Origin: Lachnospiraceae bacterium
GTDB taxonomy: Bacteria > Bacillota > Clostridia > Lachnospirales > Lachnospiraceae
Assembly: GCA_015056795.1 (NCBI GenBank)
Contig: SVFO01000019.1
Span: 20,341-73,532 of the forward strand
Length of the DNA stretch: 53,192 nucleotides
Direction of reading: 5' to 3'
In this document: positions 43,068 to 52,283 of the stretch, piece after piece
Numbering within the stretch: position 1 is the stretch's first letter
Layout: the number at the start of each line of letters is the position of its first letter
Notes under the pieces: generated by a model
What the model was told of the DNA's origin: nothing
Database searches by the model: none
The model's input: only the letters and a program-made list of their open reading frames with translations
Translations under genes and position numbers: made by a program

Positions 43068-43280
43068 TCGTCCTTAAAGACCTTGTAACAAAGTCCAATA
43101 AGAATGCCAAGTGTTTTTTGCGTATTCTCTCATGTTACCATTATAAATCTTTACGCGACATTTTTCAGAATTCTTATGCAATTTATTTGAACCCAACTCT
43201 CTCTTGATTTCCCTCCCCAGAAATGCCATACTGATACTATATTTCACCCCCTACAAGACATATAATTAGCGAGGTATCTC

Positions 43281-43682
43281 ATGAAGATCATACGAGTAGT
43301 TGCTGCCGTCATTCGGTCCTGTACTCCCACTGGGCAGACGACTTATTTTGCGACGCAGCGTGGTTATGGAGAATTTAAGGATGGTTGGGAATTTCCTGGC
43401 GGGAAGATTGAACCCGGCGAGAGTGCCGAGGACGCATTGAAGCGCGAGATTCGCGAGGAATTAGGGGCGACGATTTCCGTTGGAGAAAAGATCATGACAA
43501 TCGAATATGATTATCCTGCCTTCCATCTTTCGATGGATTGTTTTTGGTGCACGCTGGAGGCTGGAACGCTGGAGCTCCGCGAGCATGAGGCAGCAAAATG
43601 GCTGACAGCCGAGGAACTAGATAGCGTTGCCTGGCTGCCAGCCGATAAGGACTTAATCCAAATATTGAAAACTAGAACTTGA
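43281..43682 (+). CDS. NUDIX hydrolase, MutT-like
   Basis: A 133-residue enzyme. The NUDIX box reads GGKIEPGESAEDALKREI followed by REELGA, fitting G-x5-E-x7-REUxEExGU. Together with WEFPGGK it resembles MutT/CTP-pyrophosphohydrolase types that clear 8-oxo-dGTP or other nucleotides. It ends 11 bases inside the convergent metallo-hydrolase gene, so the two coding ends overlap. Confidence 0.92.
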   Translation: MKIIRVVAAVIRSCTPTGQTTYFATQRGYGEFKDGWEFPGGKIEPGESAEDALKREIREELGATISVGEKIMTIEYDYPAFHLSMDCFWCTLEAGTLELREHEAAKWLTAEELDSVAWLPADKDLIQILKTRT

Positions 43683-44310
43683 TCTTAAACTCTACCTTTG
43701 TGGGCTCCTTCACGAGTGCTGCAAATTCCTCGCCGTAGGAAGGCTTGCCCACGAGGTTGCCATAGTGCACGGGGATTGCAACGGCGGGCTGCATTTCATT
43801 AATGAGCTCTGCTGCCTTCTTGGGATCCATCGTATAGGTGCCACCGATGGGGATCAATGCGACATCGCACTTCACGGCCTTAGCCTCCTTTGTGGCATCC
43901 GTATCACCAGCGACATAAATCCGCTTACCATCTACCAGAAAGACATATCCAACCCACTCTGCGCTCTTTGGATGAAAAGGCTTCAGAAGGTTATACGATG
44001 CAACGGTCTCGAAAGAAAGTCCGTCTACTGCATAGCTCTCGCCAGGCTTTACCGTGATAATCTTGCTGACCATCCCAGCAACTTCCCTCGCCTTCTTCTC
44101 CATCTTCTCAGGTACGATCAGAACCGTACTTTCGCACGCAACCTTCGCAATGTCATCCGCCGAAAAATGATCATAATGATCATGCGTAACGCAAACGAAT
44201 GCCGCGTCCTTCGGCGTCTCCTTCATCTGAAAAGGATCCACATAGATCGCACCTTGAGCAGTTTCAATTCTAATGCTGTTTTGAATAAAAACCTGAATAT
44301 TCTCCGTCAT
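43672..44310 (-). CDS. Metallo-beta-lactamase-fold hydrolase, UlaG-like
   Basis: A 212-residue MBL-fold enzyme. The zinc motif is VTHDHYDHFS, followed by the Asp in VAGDTDATKEA and the His in IPVHYGN, typical of UlaG/YtnP-type and UPF0173 hydrolases. Substrate unknown. The start lies one base away from the stop of the HD-GYP relic. Confidence 0.9.
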   Translation of the reverse strand: MTENIQVFIQNSIRIETAQGAIYVDPFQMKETPKDAAFVCVTHDHYDHFSADDIAKVACESTVLIVPEKMEKKAREVAGMVSKIITVKPGESYAVDGLSFETVASYNLLKPFHPKSAEWVGYVFLVDGKRIYVAGDTDATKEAKAVKCDVALIPIGGTYTMDPKKAAELINEMQPAVAIPVHYGNLVGKPSYGEEFAALVKEPTKVEFKIKF

Positions 44311-44311
44311 C

Positions 44312-44975
44312 CTACTTCCTCCTTTTCATCAACCCATCTTTTCTTTCCAGCCTTTCCGCAAGCATCCGTGAATACTTTGCCACGCGAACGGAATGACCTC
44401 GTGTATATTCGTCCTTGGCATCGATGGTGTGCGCCAACGCTTCCATGACCTCTACGGAAAGCGTTTTTACCTCTTCTCTGGCCTGCACTGCCTCGTCTTT
44501 AGCCATAACTGCTTCATTGGTGGCACTGATATTTTTGACTATGACATTAAAAGCCCAAATAAACAAAAACACAATCATGGATGAAAACGCGTAAGCTGAT
44601 AGAAATAATTTTTCATCCTTATCATATGCTTCCATTATGGTACCAATAATACTATAAAAGAATATAAACACTATGGGTGGAAGAATGAAGGTTTTCTACT
44701 TGACTTTTACGTCTATTTGTGCAAGCGTTGCAAATGGTTTAACATCTAAATGATAAAAGCACCACATGGCTATGACAATGATGCATGTACCACTAAATTC
44801 TATTAGATACCCAATAAAATGACAAATGGATTAAACAGCAAGGACATAAAAATAATGCCACCTTATGCTTTCCATTCCAAAAGCATTTCTTAATGGACAG
44901 ATAGAATAATGCAATTACACTACATACAAAAATAAAATAACCAACACCGATAACCACCGTCATTATTGTTTCCAT
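44312..44975 (-). pseudogene. Membrane HD-GYP protein remnant
   Basis: Begins METIMTVVIGVGYFIF with a ribosome site GGGGG upstream, and continues with several membrane helices. A frameshift near 44820 links FLCPCCLI with IEFSGTCIIVIAMWCFY; a TAG at 44696-44698 interrupts before FILPPIVFIFFYSI. A coiled segment (AVMAKDEAVQAREEV) leads to VEVMEALAHTIDAKDEYT and RGHSVRVAKYSRMLAERL, the start of an HD-GYP cyclic-di-GMP phosphodiesterase domain. The domain stops before its LHDIGK and GYP motifs, so no catalytic centre is left. Confidence 0.78.
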
Positions 44976-45041
44976 AAGATCCCCCAAATGAATGCTAACC
45001 AACCTTATAGAGTATATCAAACTTGGGAAACATGGTCAATG

Positions 45042-45083
45042 AAAAAGGAGCCAAGAAATGATATCTTTTCATCTCTTGGCTTC
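45042..45083 (-). terminator. Terminator behind the deleted dehydrogenase copy
   Basis: AGCCAAGA (45049-45056) pairs with TCTTGGCT (45074-45081), with further pairing inside, followed on the minus strand by CCTTTTTC. The intact dehydrogenase at 32.8 kb retains only the CTTGGCTTTTTTC half behind its stop. Confidence 0.7.
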
Positions 45084-45088
45084 TTTGT

Positions 45089-45511
45089 TTAATATCCTTT
45101 TTGGCGGTCTACGATGTATTTCAGGGGCTTCCCCCACTGCTGATTCATCGTCTCCTCGTGAAACTCCGTCAGTCTTCTCATCATCATGAGCGACACGGCA
45201 ATCATGTGCTCGGAAATCGACACTCCATAAGCTCCTGAAGAATTCGTAAGCAGGCACTCTTCATTTGCAAAAACGCCCGGCTTCATAAGATAGTCCACGC
45301 CGGCCGACGGCACGCACAGCCATTTTAAGCTCTTCTGCGTCTTCGCGATATTCATTCCAAAGCCATATACAATGTCGGGCGCGGCAAATTCCTCTGGAAT
45401 GGCACTCTCCGACTCCGCAAAGCAAACCTCAGCACCGATTCCTTTTGCGATACCAAGAATCTTGTCCTTATGGTACTGCTGTAGCATTTGATTGAGTATA
45501 ACGATCTTCAT
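45089..45511 (-). pseudogene. 2-hydroxyacid dehydrogenase copy with internal deletion
   Basis: 140 codons, starting MKIVILNQML with GAAGGAG 8 bases upstream. The first 125 residues are nearly identical to the intact dehydrogenase at 32771-33730, then the frame jumps from NQQWGKP straight to LKYIVDRQKGY, the last residues of that enzyme. About 180 residues, including the whole NAD fold and the catalytic Arg/Glu/His, are gone without a frameshift. In the intact gene GGGGAAAGCCC and GGGGAAGCC stand at the two ends of the missing part, so slippage or recombination between short direct repeats explains it. It might still be translated but cannot be a dehydrogenase. Confidence 0.88.
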
Positions 45512-45701
45512 AGCGTTCGCTCCTTCGTAGTCTTTCATGATTTTATTATATCAAGAAAAGCATTCGAGAACCACCCGTTTCCATACTTGTGATATGCAAT
45601 TTTATGGATCATTCTTCGCAAAAATAGTTTCGTTTTTTGACCTCATCTGATAAAATGAATTTAAAGGCGCTTTCTATGTTTGATGCAACATTTGAATCCC
45701 T

Positions 45702-46313
45702 ATGGTTGCAGACAGCACCAATCTTTACCGCTACGGTCTACAGGCGGCCGCATACCTGTATAATTCCTCTGAAAAGCTTCACGGAAGCAATCAGGCCGTC
45801 TATACGCAAAAGCACCGTGATCCCTCGATTTATAAGATTGGCGTGCTCGACATTGAGCGCAGCCAGCTTCCTGACATCTGCCCTGTTCCCTGGCAGTCGG
45901 AAACCTGCATCGGCGGATGGTTTTATGACAAGAAGGCACATTACAAGACGCCCCGCCATATTTTGGACATTCTCATCGATTCCATTGCAAAGAATGGCAC
46001 GCTGCTCTTAAATATTCTCCAGCGTCCTGACGGCACCATAGATGAGCAGGCGGATTGGATTCTCTCCGAGCTTGCGAAATGGTTTTCGGTCAATGCGGAA
46101 GCAGTTCATGGAACGCGTCCCTTCCGCGTCTCAGGCGAAGGTCATTCCTGCGTTGTGATCGATGGCTTCCGCGAGGATGAAAAAGTATGTTCTGTTGAGC
46201 TTTTGGGCAAGGATCCTGCGACCTTTGCGCAGCACTCTGGCATTCTTGTCGTTGACCTTCCTGATGGCCGGGATGAGGAATATCCAAATGTCCTGAAGAT
46301 CCGCTGTTCATAA
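45702..46313 (+). pseudogene. Alpha-L-fucosidase (GH29) C-terminal remnant
   Basis: The 203 codons correspond to the rear part of a GH29 catalytic domain: AAAYLYNSSEKLHGS, PVPWQSETCIGGWFY, DSIAKNGTLLLNI-QRPDGTID and EAVHGTRPF. The region of the nucleophile Asp is absent, and no ribosome site precedes the ATG. After IDGFREDEK the sequence moves directly to VCSVELLGKDPATF, leaving out the strands normally found between, so there is a second, internal loss. It cannot be an active fucosidase. It once would have removed fucose from host or plant glycans. Confidence 0.78.
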
Positions 46314-46726
46314 TTTGTTCAAAAACAATTCAGGATATATTAAATTTCCGTACCTTATTTTTTCACGAATGCCGTATATACTAAAATCATAGAAACGAGA
46401 TAGCCAACCAAAAAGAAATACTTTTTCATAATAAATGCCAAGGTGCACAAACACCTTGGCATCCTCCCTTTTTAGGGGTTTTTTATTTTGTTTTATTCTT
46501 ATGAGCCAGTTTGTTTAGGAAGCTACTGTCTTATTGTTCAACTTAAATCATTCTGGATTCTTCGATAACATAAAGATTACTAGATCATACTTGCTAAAGT
46601 GCCCCGCCCCAGCTATCGCCGATGTGCCATAAAAACCATGCCCGCGGGTACCACAATCTCGCCCTTTTTTTGTGGGCAGAATCCCTTAGCATTCCTTCCC
46701 CTTTCCCACCCACAATCTCTCCAGGC
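46314..46726. other. Gene-free stretch with one perfect hairpin
   Basis: No coding region is supported. ATGCCAAGGTG (46435-46445) pairs perfectly with CACCTTGGCAT (46452-46462); a CCCT-T4-AGGGG-T6 element follows on the plus strand and could act as terminator. The rest is A+T-rich with no recognised motif. Confidence 0.5.
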
Positions 46727-46760
46727 AAAAAAAGCCCTCAAGGATTTCTCCTTGAGGGCT
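46727..46760 (-). terminator. Perfect 12-bp terminator at island edge
   Basis: AGCCCTCAAGGA pairs with TCCTTGAGGGCT around a 4-base loop, with T7 behind it on the minus strand. It matches the style of the host genes rather than the G+C-rich block and follows the chimeric regulator end by 25 bases. Confidence 0.92.
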
Positions 46761-46785
46761 CAATGTTTGTCTTAGAATGATTAGA

Positions 46786-46925
46786 TTACTTCATCTCAGC
46801 GATAGCTGCCAGGATGGCGATCAGGATCTCGCGGTTGACGAACTCGTCCTCGACGATCAGTATTTCCGTTTTCGTTCGGCTCCGGGTTCTTTTTGCATTT
46901 CGTTTATCGGGATCGCGACGTTCAT
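46786..46925 (-). pseudogene. Truncated response regulator at island junction
   Basis: Starts MNVAIPINEMQKEPGAERKR with AAGGAG 9 bases upstream, then one base is out of register and the receiver N-terminus ILIVEDEFVNREIL continues in another frame. It breaks off after AIL and runs into AAIAEMK and a stop, which is followed by a host-style terminator. Base composition changes from G+C-rich to A+T-rich at about 46800-46830, so the regulator was cut by the joining event and fused to the tail of an unidentified gene. Confidence 0.7.
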
Positions 46926-46985
46926 GTGTCGATTCTCCTTGCCATTTCACAGATCCGGCGACGCCGGCGGTTTTTTCTGTTTTAC

Positions 46986-48275
46986 TTACTCTAGCGTTCC
47001 GTACTGTGCGACGGCTTGGTCGACGGTCAACTCGCCTTTACCGACCTTGAACGCCGCGATACGGATCTGAACCGTAAGCGGATCGGTGATCCCGATCACT
47101 CCGGGGGAGATGGTGCGGCTTGCCGGAACCTTGCCAAACGGGGCGTACACCGTGTCGAAGGACAGGTCCGCCGTCGGGGTCACGAGGCGCTTCACCGACG
47201 CCATCTGGTTCAGTTCCTTCTTAGAGATCAGGAACCGCATAAACTCGTTCGTCATTTCCAGGTTGTCGCAGTCCTTGTTGACCGAGAACTCGACCGACGG
47301 GCTGTCGATGAAATACCCGCCGTCCGCCGTCGCGGGGATGGGCGCGAACGCGTAGGTAAACGGCGCGTTCTTAAACGCCTCGGACTGGTTCTCGCGTTTC
47401 TTGGTGCCGGAAACGGTGTCGCCGGTGCAGATCATCATCGGGACGTCGCCCTCGAAGAAGCGTAGGATCACCTTCGTATAGTTGTCCTCGATCTCGTCGC
47501 ATGCGGTCAGATCGACGCAGCCGGTATCGATCAGCTGTTTCACCGTTTCGAGCGCACCGCGCATATATTCCCCTGCCGCGGGTTTCATCGCGTTCGCCAT
47601 CTCGAGCGCGTCGGGATTGTCGGCGAGTGCGGCGGCAAACATCGGATAGGCGACCGTGTACATCAGGCAGCTCGACGATTTCTGGCTGTACCCCATCATG
47701 GGGCTGACGTAGCCCTTATCCTTGAACGCCTGACAGACCGAAAGCAGCTCTTCCCACGTGGTCGGTACCGAGAGCCCTTCCCTTTCAAACAGGTCGTAGT
47801 TGACGAGCATACCGTAGGTGCGGGAGAAAACCGGCACCATCAGCACGCGCCCGTCCGCGTCGTGGTTGATAAGACCCGGACGGATGCAACCGAGTCCCAG
47901 TTTCAGGGCGGGGTCCGAAAAATCCTCCGTGTGGGCGAACACTGCGTCGTAACTCGGGTTCCCGATCATCCCGGTGTTCGAGAAGAAGATGTTGGGTTTG
48001 TCGTTGCCGTCGAGGGCGTTCGCGAGCGTGTTGTTGTAGTCGTCGAGCTTCACGTAGCGAAGACGCACATTCGGATAGAACTCGTTGAAGCGGTCGAACT
48101 CCGCCTCCAGCGCCTCGAAGTTGTCGTAGCTCCCGACCACCGTGATATTACAGCCGGTTTCGGTGTCGAGCGCGGGCTCGAACGGGGCGTCGGCGTCGTC
48201 CTTGTTCTGGCCGCACGCGGCAAGCAGCGTCAAAAGCGTGAGAACGAGCAAAAGGGTAATGAGCAGTTTTTTCAT
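46986..48275 (-). CDS. ABC-type sugar-binding lipoprotein
   Basis: A 429-residue extracellular solute-binding protein of the family-1 type: signal peptide with lipobox [25 protein letters not shown] at the first lobe, [27 protein letters not shown] and [18 protein letters not shown]. The second lobe ends in typical helices. No ABC permease or ATPase is near. Its ATG overlaps the stop of the hybrid kinase in an ATGA, so the two are co-translated; it may deliver a ligand to the kinase sensor rather than to a transporter. G+C-rich codon use sets it apart from flanking genes. Confidence 0.88.
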   Translation of the reverse strand: MKKLLITLLLVLTLLTLLAACGQNKDDADAPFEPALDTETGCNITVVGSYDNFEALEAEFDRFNEFYPNVRLRYVKLDDYNNTLANALDGNDKPNIFFSNTGMIGNPSYDAVFAHTEDFSDPALKLGLGCIRPGLINHDADGRVLMVPVFSRTYGMLVNYDLFEREGLSVPTTWEELLSVCQAFKDKGYVSPMMGYSQKSSSCLMYTVAYPMFAAALADNPDALEMANAMKPAAGEYMRGALETVKQLIDTGCVDLTACDEIEDNYTKVILRFFEGDVPMMICTGDTVSGTKKRENQSEAFKNAPFTYAFAPIPATADGGYFIDSPSVEFSVNKDCDNLEMTNEFMRFLISKKELNQMASVKRLVTPTADLSFDTVYAPFGKVPASRTISPGVIGITDPLTVQIRIAAFKVGKGELTVDQAVAQYGTLE

Positions 48276-50803
48276 TTTTTCTCCTTGATCCTGCGGATCT
48301 CTTTGATAACGAGTTTGATGTCGATGGGTTTTGCGATGTGTCCGTTCATTCCGGCATTAAGACATTCCGTGACGTTTTCGGAGAAAGCGTCCGCCGTCAT
48401 GGCGATGATCGGGACCGAAGACGCCCACGGATCGTCGAGGACGCGGATGGTCCTCGTGGCGTCAAGCCCGTTCATCTCCGGCATCTGGATATCCATAAAG
48501 ACAAGATCAAAGCTGTCTTTTGCCGCCGCACTCAGTTTTTCCACGCAGATACGCCCGTTTTCGGCGCGCTCGGCCGTGATCCCGTACATACCGAGTAGGG
48601 TGGAAATGATCTCCCAGTTGATGTCGTTGTCCTCCGCCACGAGGATATTCATTCCGGCAATGTCGGAATAATCGTTCTCGGGCTCGACGGAGTTCGCCAC
48701 GGTACCGAGGATCTCGTTGATCTTATCGTAAAGCGTGGAGCGGAACAGCGGCTTGCTGACGAATCCGTTCGCCCCGGCTTCCTTCGCCTGTTCTTCGATA
48801 TCCGACCAATCGTAGGCGGAGATCAGGAGAATGGGAAGGTCCCTGTCCGCCTCCTCGCGGATGCGGCGGATGGTTTCGACGCCGTCGACCTCGGGCATCT
48901 TCCAGTCGAGGATCACGATGCGGTAATCGCGTCTCGCCTCGTGGCGGCGACGGATCATACCGATTGCTTCGGGCCCGCTGCTCGCGCGGTCTGCCTCGAC
49001 GCCGAGCGAATCCAACGTGTCGACCGCGGTTTCGAGGAAGATCTCGTCGTCGTCGACGACGAGGACGTCCATCGGCTCGAGTTTCATATCGTCCCGTTGC
49101 CGATCCGCGATCGGAAGATCAAGCGTAACGGTAAAGGTCGTTCCTTTGCCCTGCTCGCTCTCGCAATCGATGATCCCGCCGAGCAGGTCGACCATCTGTT
49201 TCGAGATTGCAAGACCGAGACCCGTCCCCTGAATGTGGTTCACGCGGCTGTCGGTCTGGCGCGAGAAGGGCTGATACAGCGTCGTCATATACTCGGGCGA
49301 CATCCCGATCCCGGTATCTGCCACAACGTAGATCAGGCGGACGCAGCCGGGTTTGGCGCTGGCTTCCTCGCGCATATCCACCTGGACGCTGCCGCCGGGC
49401 TCGGTGTACTTGATGGCATTCGACAGAATATTGATATAGATCTGGTTCAGGCGGAGCTGGTCGGCGTAAATATACTCCACGTCGATCTTCCTGACCCGGA
49501 AACTGAACTCGATGTTCTTCTCTTTAATCATCGGATGAGACAGGTTCACGAGATTCTCCGCCGTCTCGACGATCGAAAATGTCTGCGGGCAGAAGTTCAG
49601 TTTTCCGCTCTCGACCTTGGAAATATCGAGAATATCGTTGATCAGGGTAAGCAGATGATTGCTTGCAAGCGTGATCTTGCGCAGGTTTTCCTGCACCGAT
49701 TTCGTGTCTTCGATGTTCTTTTCCGCGATGGTCGTAAGCCCGATGATCGCGTTCATTGGCGTACGGATATCGTGCGACATCGCGGAAAGGAAGTCGGTTT
49801 TCGCGCGGCTTGCCGCCGCCGCTTCTTTCGCCGCTGACTGGAGTTTCTTGTTGAAGAGAAGCATCACCGCCAAGTCGAAAACGAACAGGATCACGAGCCC
49901 CGCCGAAACGACCCCGATCAGAAGCCAGTTTTCGGTATTCACGCTCAAATCCTTCATCGGCATAAAGGAGAGCAGCGTCCATCCCTCGGTCGCGGCGATG
50001 GGGGTAAAGGCAAGAATGTATTCCTCCCCACGAGAGTTCAGCATGGTGGTCGAGCCGGTCGTCGACGTGATCTCCCCGAAGAGTTCCTCCGCCTGGGCGG
50101 TATCCACGACGTTATACGAGCGGTAAAACTCGAAGAGATTGGAGTTTTTGTAGGAATGTCCCTTGATGATGTAGTCGCCGTCCGCGTCGATCATGGATAG
50201 TTCCGCGTTCGCGAACTCCTCTTTCGGGAAGATCCATTTTTCTTCGAGTTCCGCAATCGGAAGCACGCGAAGCAGAATAGCGTCCCGTAGCGTGCCCGTA
50301 TCGGGATCGTGGACCGTCACAGTATTGCAGAACGCGATCGACTGTTCCCCGTTGACCGGGTTCGTGTACGCACGGGTGACGTTGATCGAGTTCCCGATCT
50401 CGCTGATCCAGTTCACATCGTTTAAAAACTCCATGCGCTCGTAAGTGACGGCGAAGTTGTCGGGGGAGTCCTGCCGCGATTTGGTGGAAAGCCCCGAGAG
50501 CGTGTCGGCAAACACGATGTGGGCGGAGGCGTTCGGCAGCACGTGGGAGATGCGGATAAAGGAGACCGCCTCTTCGATCGTCATATCCTTGCTGTCGATA
50601 TAGTGTGCCCACACGTCGCAGATGCGCTGCTCGCCTTCGAGATAATTCTCGGTAACATGTTTCATCGTGATCGTGGTGTTTTCAAAATGCTCGATCTGCA
50701 CCTGCGTAGCGTTGCTGTTCTCAAAATCCGAATACAGAACCACGAAGATCAGCATCGCAATCATGATGATTACGTTAACGACAACAACCCATATTCTTTT
50801 CAT
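48272..50803 (-). CDS. Hybrid sensor kinase with two receiver domains
   Basis: A protein of about 843 residues: helix 1 (about 3-24), an extracytoplasmic Cache-like sensor of about 265 residues, helix 2 (about 294-317), phosphoacceptor box [18 protein letters not shown] with His344, ATPase domain with LSNAIKY, DTGIGM and GTGLGLAIS, then receiver 1 ([18 protein letters not shown]) and receiver 2 ([21 protein letters not shown]). No output domain is fused, so a separate regulator must act; the regulator two genes downstream is truncated. Start at MKRIWVV is preferred because it begins the first helix; an in-frame ATG 14 codons upstream is possible. Strongly G+C-rich compared with its surroundings. 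Confidence 0.9.
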   Translation of the reverse strand: MKRIWVVVVNVIIMIAMLIFVVLYSDFENSNATQVQIEHFENTTITMKHVTENYLEGEQRICDVWAHYIDSKDMTIEEAVSFIRISHVLPNASAHIVFADTLSGLSTKSRQDSPDNFAVTYERMEFLNDVNWISEIGNSINVTRAYTNPVNGEQSIAFCNTVTVHDPDTGTLRDAILLRVLPIAELEEKWIFPKEEFANAELSMIDADGDYIIKGHSYKNSNLFEFYRSYNVVDTAQAEELFGEITSTTGSTTMLNSRGEEYILAFTPIAATEGWTLLSFMPMKDLSVNTENWLLIGVVSAGLVILFVFDLAVMLLFNKKLQSAAKEAAAASRAKTDFLSAMSHDIRTPMNAIIGLTTIAEKNIEDTKSVQENLRKITLASNHLLTLINDILDISKVESGKLNFCPQTFSIVETAENLVNLSHPMIKEKNIEFSFRVRKIDVEYIYADQLRLNQIYINILSNAIKYTEPGGSVQVDMREEASAKPGCVRLIYVVADTGIGMSPEYMTTLYQPFSRQTDSRVNHIQGTGLGLAISKQMVDLLGGIIDCESEQGKGTTFTVTLDLPIADRQRDDMKLEPMDVLVVDDDEIFLETAVDTLDSLGVEADRASSGPEAIGMIRRRHEARRDYRIVILDWKMPEVDGVETIRRIREEADRDLPILLISAYDWSDIEEQAKEAGANGFVSKPLFRSTLYDKINEILGTVANSVEPENDYSDIAGMNILVAEDNDINWEIISTLLGMYGITAERAENGRICVEKLSAAAKDSFDLVFMDIQMPEMNGLDATRTIRVLDDPWASSVPIIAMTADAFSENVTECLNAGMNGHIAKPIDIKLVIKEIRRIKEKK

Positions 50804-50845
50804 ACTGTTTTCCGCTTCCTTGTCATTCCGTTTACACGCGAACAA

Positions 50846-51198
50846 CGGTTTTTTTCTTGTTTAATAGTGTAATTGAGATGTGATAGGAAGATATTCTTAG
50901 TTAGTGTAACACAAAAAAGCAAAAAAAGGAATAGTTTTTCGTCATAATGTAACAAAAAAGATGAAAAACGGAGGGCGATCGAAAAATTCGCTCCGACGGC
51001 ACGTCAACCCCATTAGGCTTTGTCAGTGTCATTTGAGGGTCAATGGGACCAATTGAAGAAAAAGAGGTTTTTACACAACTTGTGTTCAAAAAAGTCTTTG
51101 CCGAAGTCAAATAATGTTATCATCATTCCAGGTTGGGGTACGCGAGCTTAGTACTCACGACGGGAGTCCAGGCGCACGGATCTTCGATCCAAGCCAAG
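50846..51198. other. Gene-free stretch upstream of the hybrid kinase
   Basis: Base composition falls back toward that of the host near 50850. A 23-codon plus-strand reading (MGPIEEKEVFTQLVFKKVFAEVK, 51039-51110) and a minus-strand open frame of 69 codons are seen, neither recognised. CGTGAG/CTCGCG can pair around a 7-base loop near 51140-51160 (minus strand). No integrase or transposase. Confidence 0.4.
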
Positions 51199-51253
51199 CT
51201 CACACAAAAGACGGCTTAAACGCCTTGCCTCTGCCAAATTGGGCTACGGGGGC
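51199..51253 (-). other. tRNA-like fragment, Leu(TAA)-like 5' part
   Basis: On the minus strand GCCCCCG (acceptor 5' side) is followed by TA, a D-arm with GCC/GGC and GG in the loop, an anticodon arm AGGCG/CGTCT with loop TTTAAGC (anticodon TAA) and a GTGAG that could open a T-stem. No TTCRA loop and no CGGGGGC follow. So it is either a broken tRNA or one interrupted by insertion; a degenerate class II tRNA is less likely. Confidence 0.45.
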
Positions 51254-51323
51254 ATAATGTTATTCTGTTCAGTTGCAGTCGTAATCGTAGTCGAAGCATT
51301 TCTTTTTTCTCCGTAATTGGAAT

Positions 51324-52082
51324 TCAACTTCCATAAGCAGTATTGAAGTCTGTTCCATCATTTAGCTTTTCAAGCAGTTCCAATAAGCCTCGCTGCCCAT
51401 GTGACGTCATCCATACGTCAAGTTCATGCTTAGCGTTCAGGTAACGAAAGCGCCTGTCCTCCGCTTCCCCTGCATAAAACTTTGATGGCGTGTCCATATC
51501 TTCAAGGGCAACGGCATTTTCCCCATTGTTGGTCTGCAGGGCCCATTGTGCTTCACTGTATCTCTCACGGTAGTCGTTTTGCATGGCAATCCCTTCATCA
51601 AACCATGTTGGAATTGTCTTTTGTGCTCGAACAGAAAGCCGTGCATGAAGTTCTGCGTGGGTAATCTCGTGCGCCAAAACATCAAGATCAAGATGCTCAT
51701 CAGATACACAAATATAGCGTATCTTGGAAGGGAAATTAACGATAACCGTCGAATGATCTTCGCCGATTCTCCGCATCAGCTTTTTATCATCATAAATGAT
51801 AAAGATCGTATTATCCTGAAAACTCAATTCTCCAAAGAACTCAAATACGCGTCTCTCGGCCTGTTCAATCATTTCCATGAGTTCCTGCCTGTCTCCAGCG
51901 TAGTTTTGATTGATATAGACACGCTCAGAGATTTCCGTAAAAGCCTGCCGATATGGAACGGTCATCAGATAACCAGTCTGGGAGAATTGAAGCAACAGAG
52001 CGACAACCGCCATGAGTACAACTGTTACGGTAATAAAAATAATAATTATTTTATGTCCTGAATTAGTTCTTGCAATCTCCAT
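51324..52082 (-). CDS. Membrane-anchored HExxH metallopeptidase-like protein
   Basis: About 252 residues. One N-terminal helix (about 11-33) and an outside domain with VLAHEITHAELHARL (His138, Glu139, His142) and WFDEGIA, whose Glu163 sits where the third zinc ligand of gluzincins is expected. The arrangement recalls the peptidase-MA-like clan. The ATG used has AGGG 8 bases upstream; a GTG two codons earlier is the alternative. It follows a small zinc-ribbon gene by 10 bases and a membrane-bound XRE regulator before that, so the three form one transcription unit. Substrate unknown; a role in cleaving an envelope protein, or regulating the XRE protein, is inference. Confidence 0.75.
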   Translation of the reverse strand: MEIARTNSGHKIIIIFITVTVVLMAVVALLLQFSQTGYLMTVPYRQAFTEISERVYINQNYAGDRQELMEMIEQAERRVFEFFGELSFQDNTIFIIYDDKKLMRRIGEDHSTVIVNFPSKIRYICVSDEHLDLDVLAHEITHAELHARLSVRAQKTIPTWFDEGIAMQNDYRERYSEAQWALQTNNGENAVALEDMDTPSKFYAGEAEDRRFRYLNAKHELDVWMTSHGQRGLLELLEKLNDGTDFNTAYGS

Positions 52083-52092
52083 GTGCACTACC

Positions 52093-52269
52093 CTACATCA
52101 ACAGCATATTGATTGCCACCATGTCATCATTCTGCTTTTGAATCTCCCTTAGTTCTTCTTCCGAATACTGAGTTTTCATTTTTCCTCCACACTCAGGGCA
52201 TTTTCGGTTCGGGCATTTCTTTTCCGATAAGTCATATTTCTTTCCGCAGTTCATACAAATCTTATACAT
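52093..52269 (-). CDS. Small zinc-ribbon protein
   Basis: A 58-residue protein, MYKICMNCGKKYDLSEKKC followed by CPECGGKMKTQ: two CxxC pairs plus two extra Cys suggest one zinc ribbon. The C-terminus is helical and acidic (EEELREIQKQNDD). The ATG used has GGAGG 7 bases upstream; longer in-frame starts do not. It lies 14 bases after the XRE gene and 10 bases before the metallopeptidase gene. Function unknown; adaptor or nucleic-acid binding is possible. Confidence 0.72.
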   Translation of the reverse strand: MYKICMNCGKKYDLSEKKCPNRKCPECGGKMKTQYSEEELREIQKQNDDMVAINMLLM

Positions 52270-52283
52270 GCGCATACCTCCAT

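Noticed and set aside
48941..49837. 298-codon plus-strand open frame
   Set aside because: Antisense shadow of the hybrid kinase, expected in G+C-rich DNA.
50901..51110. Possible transposase or IS remnant beside the G+C-rich block
   Set aside because: Neither strand gives a recognisable transposase segment and no terminal inverted repeats were found.
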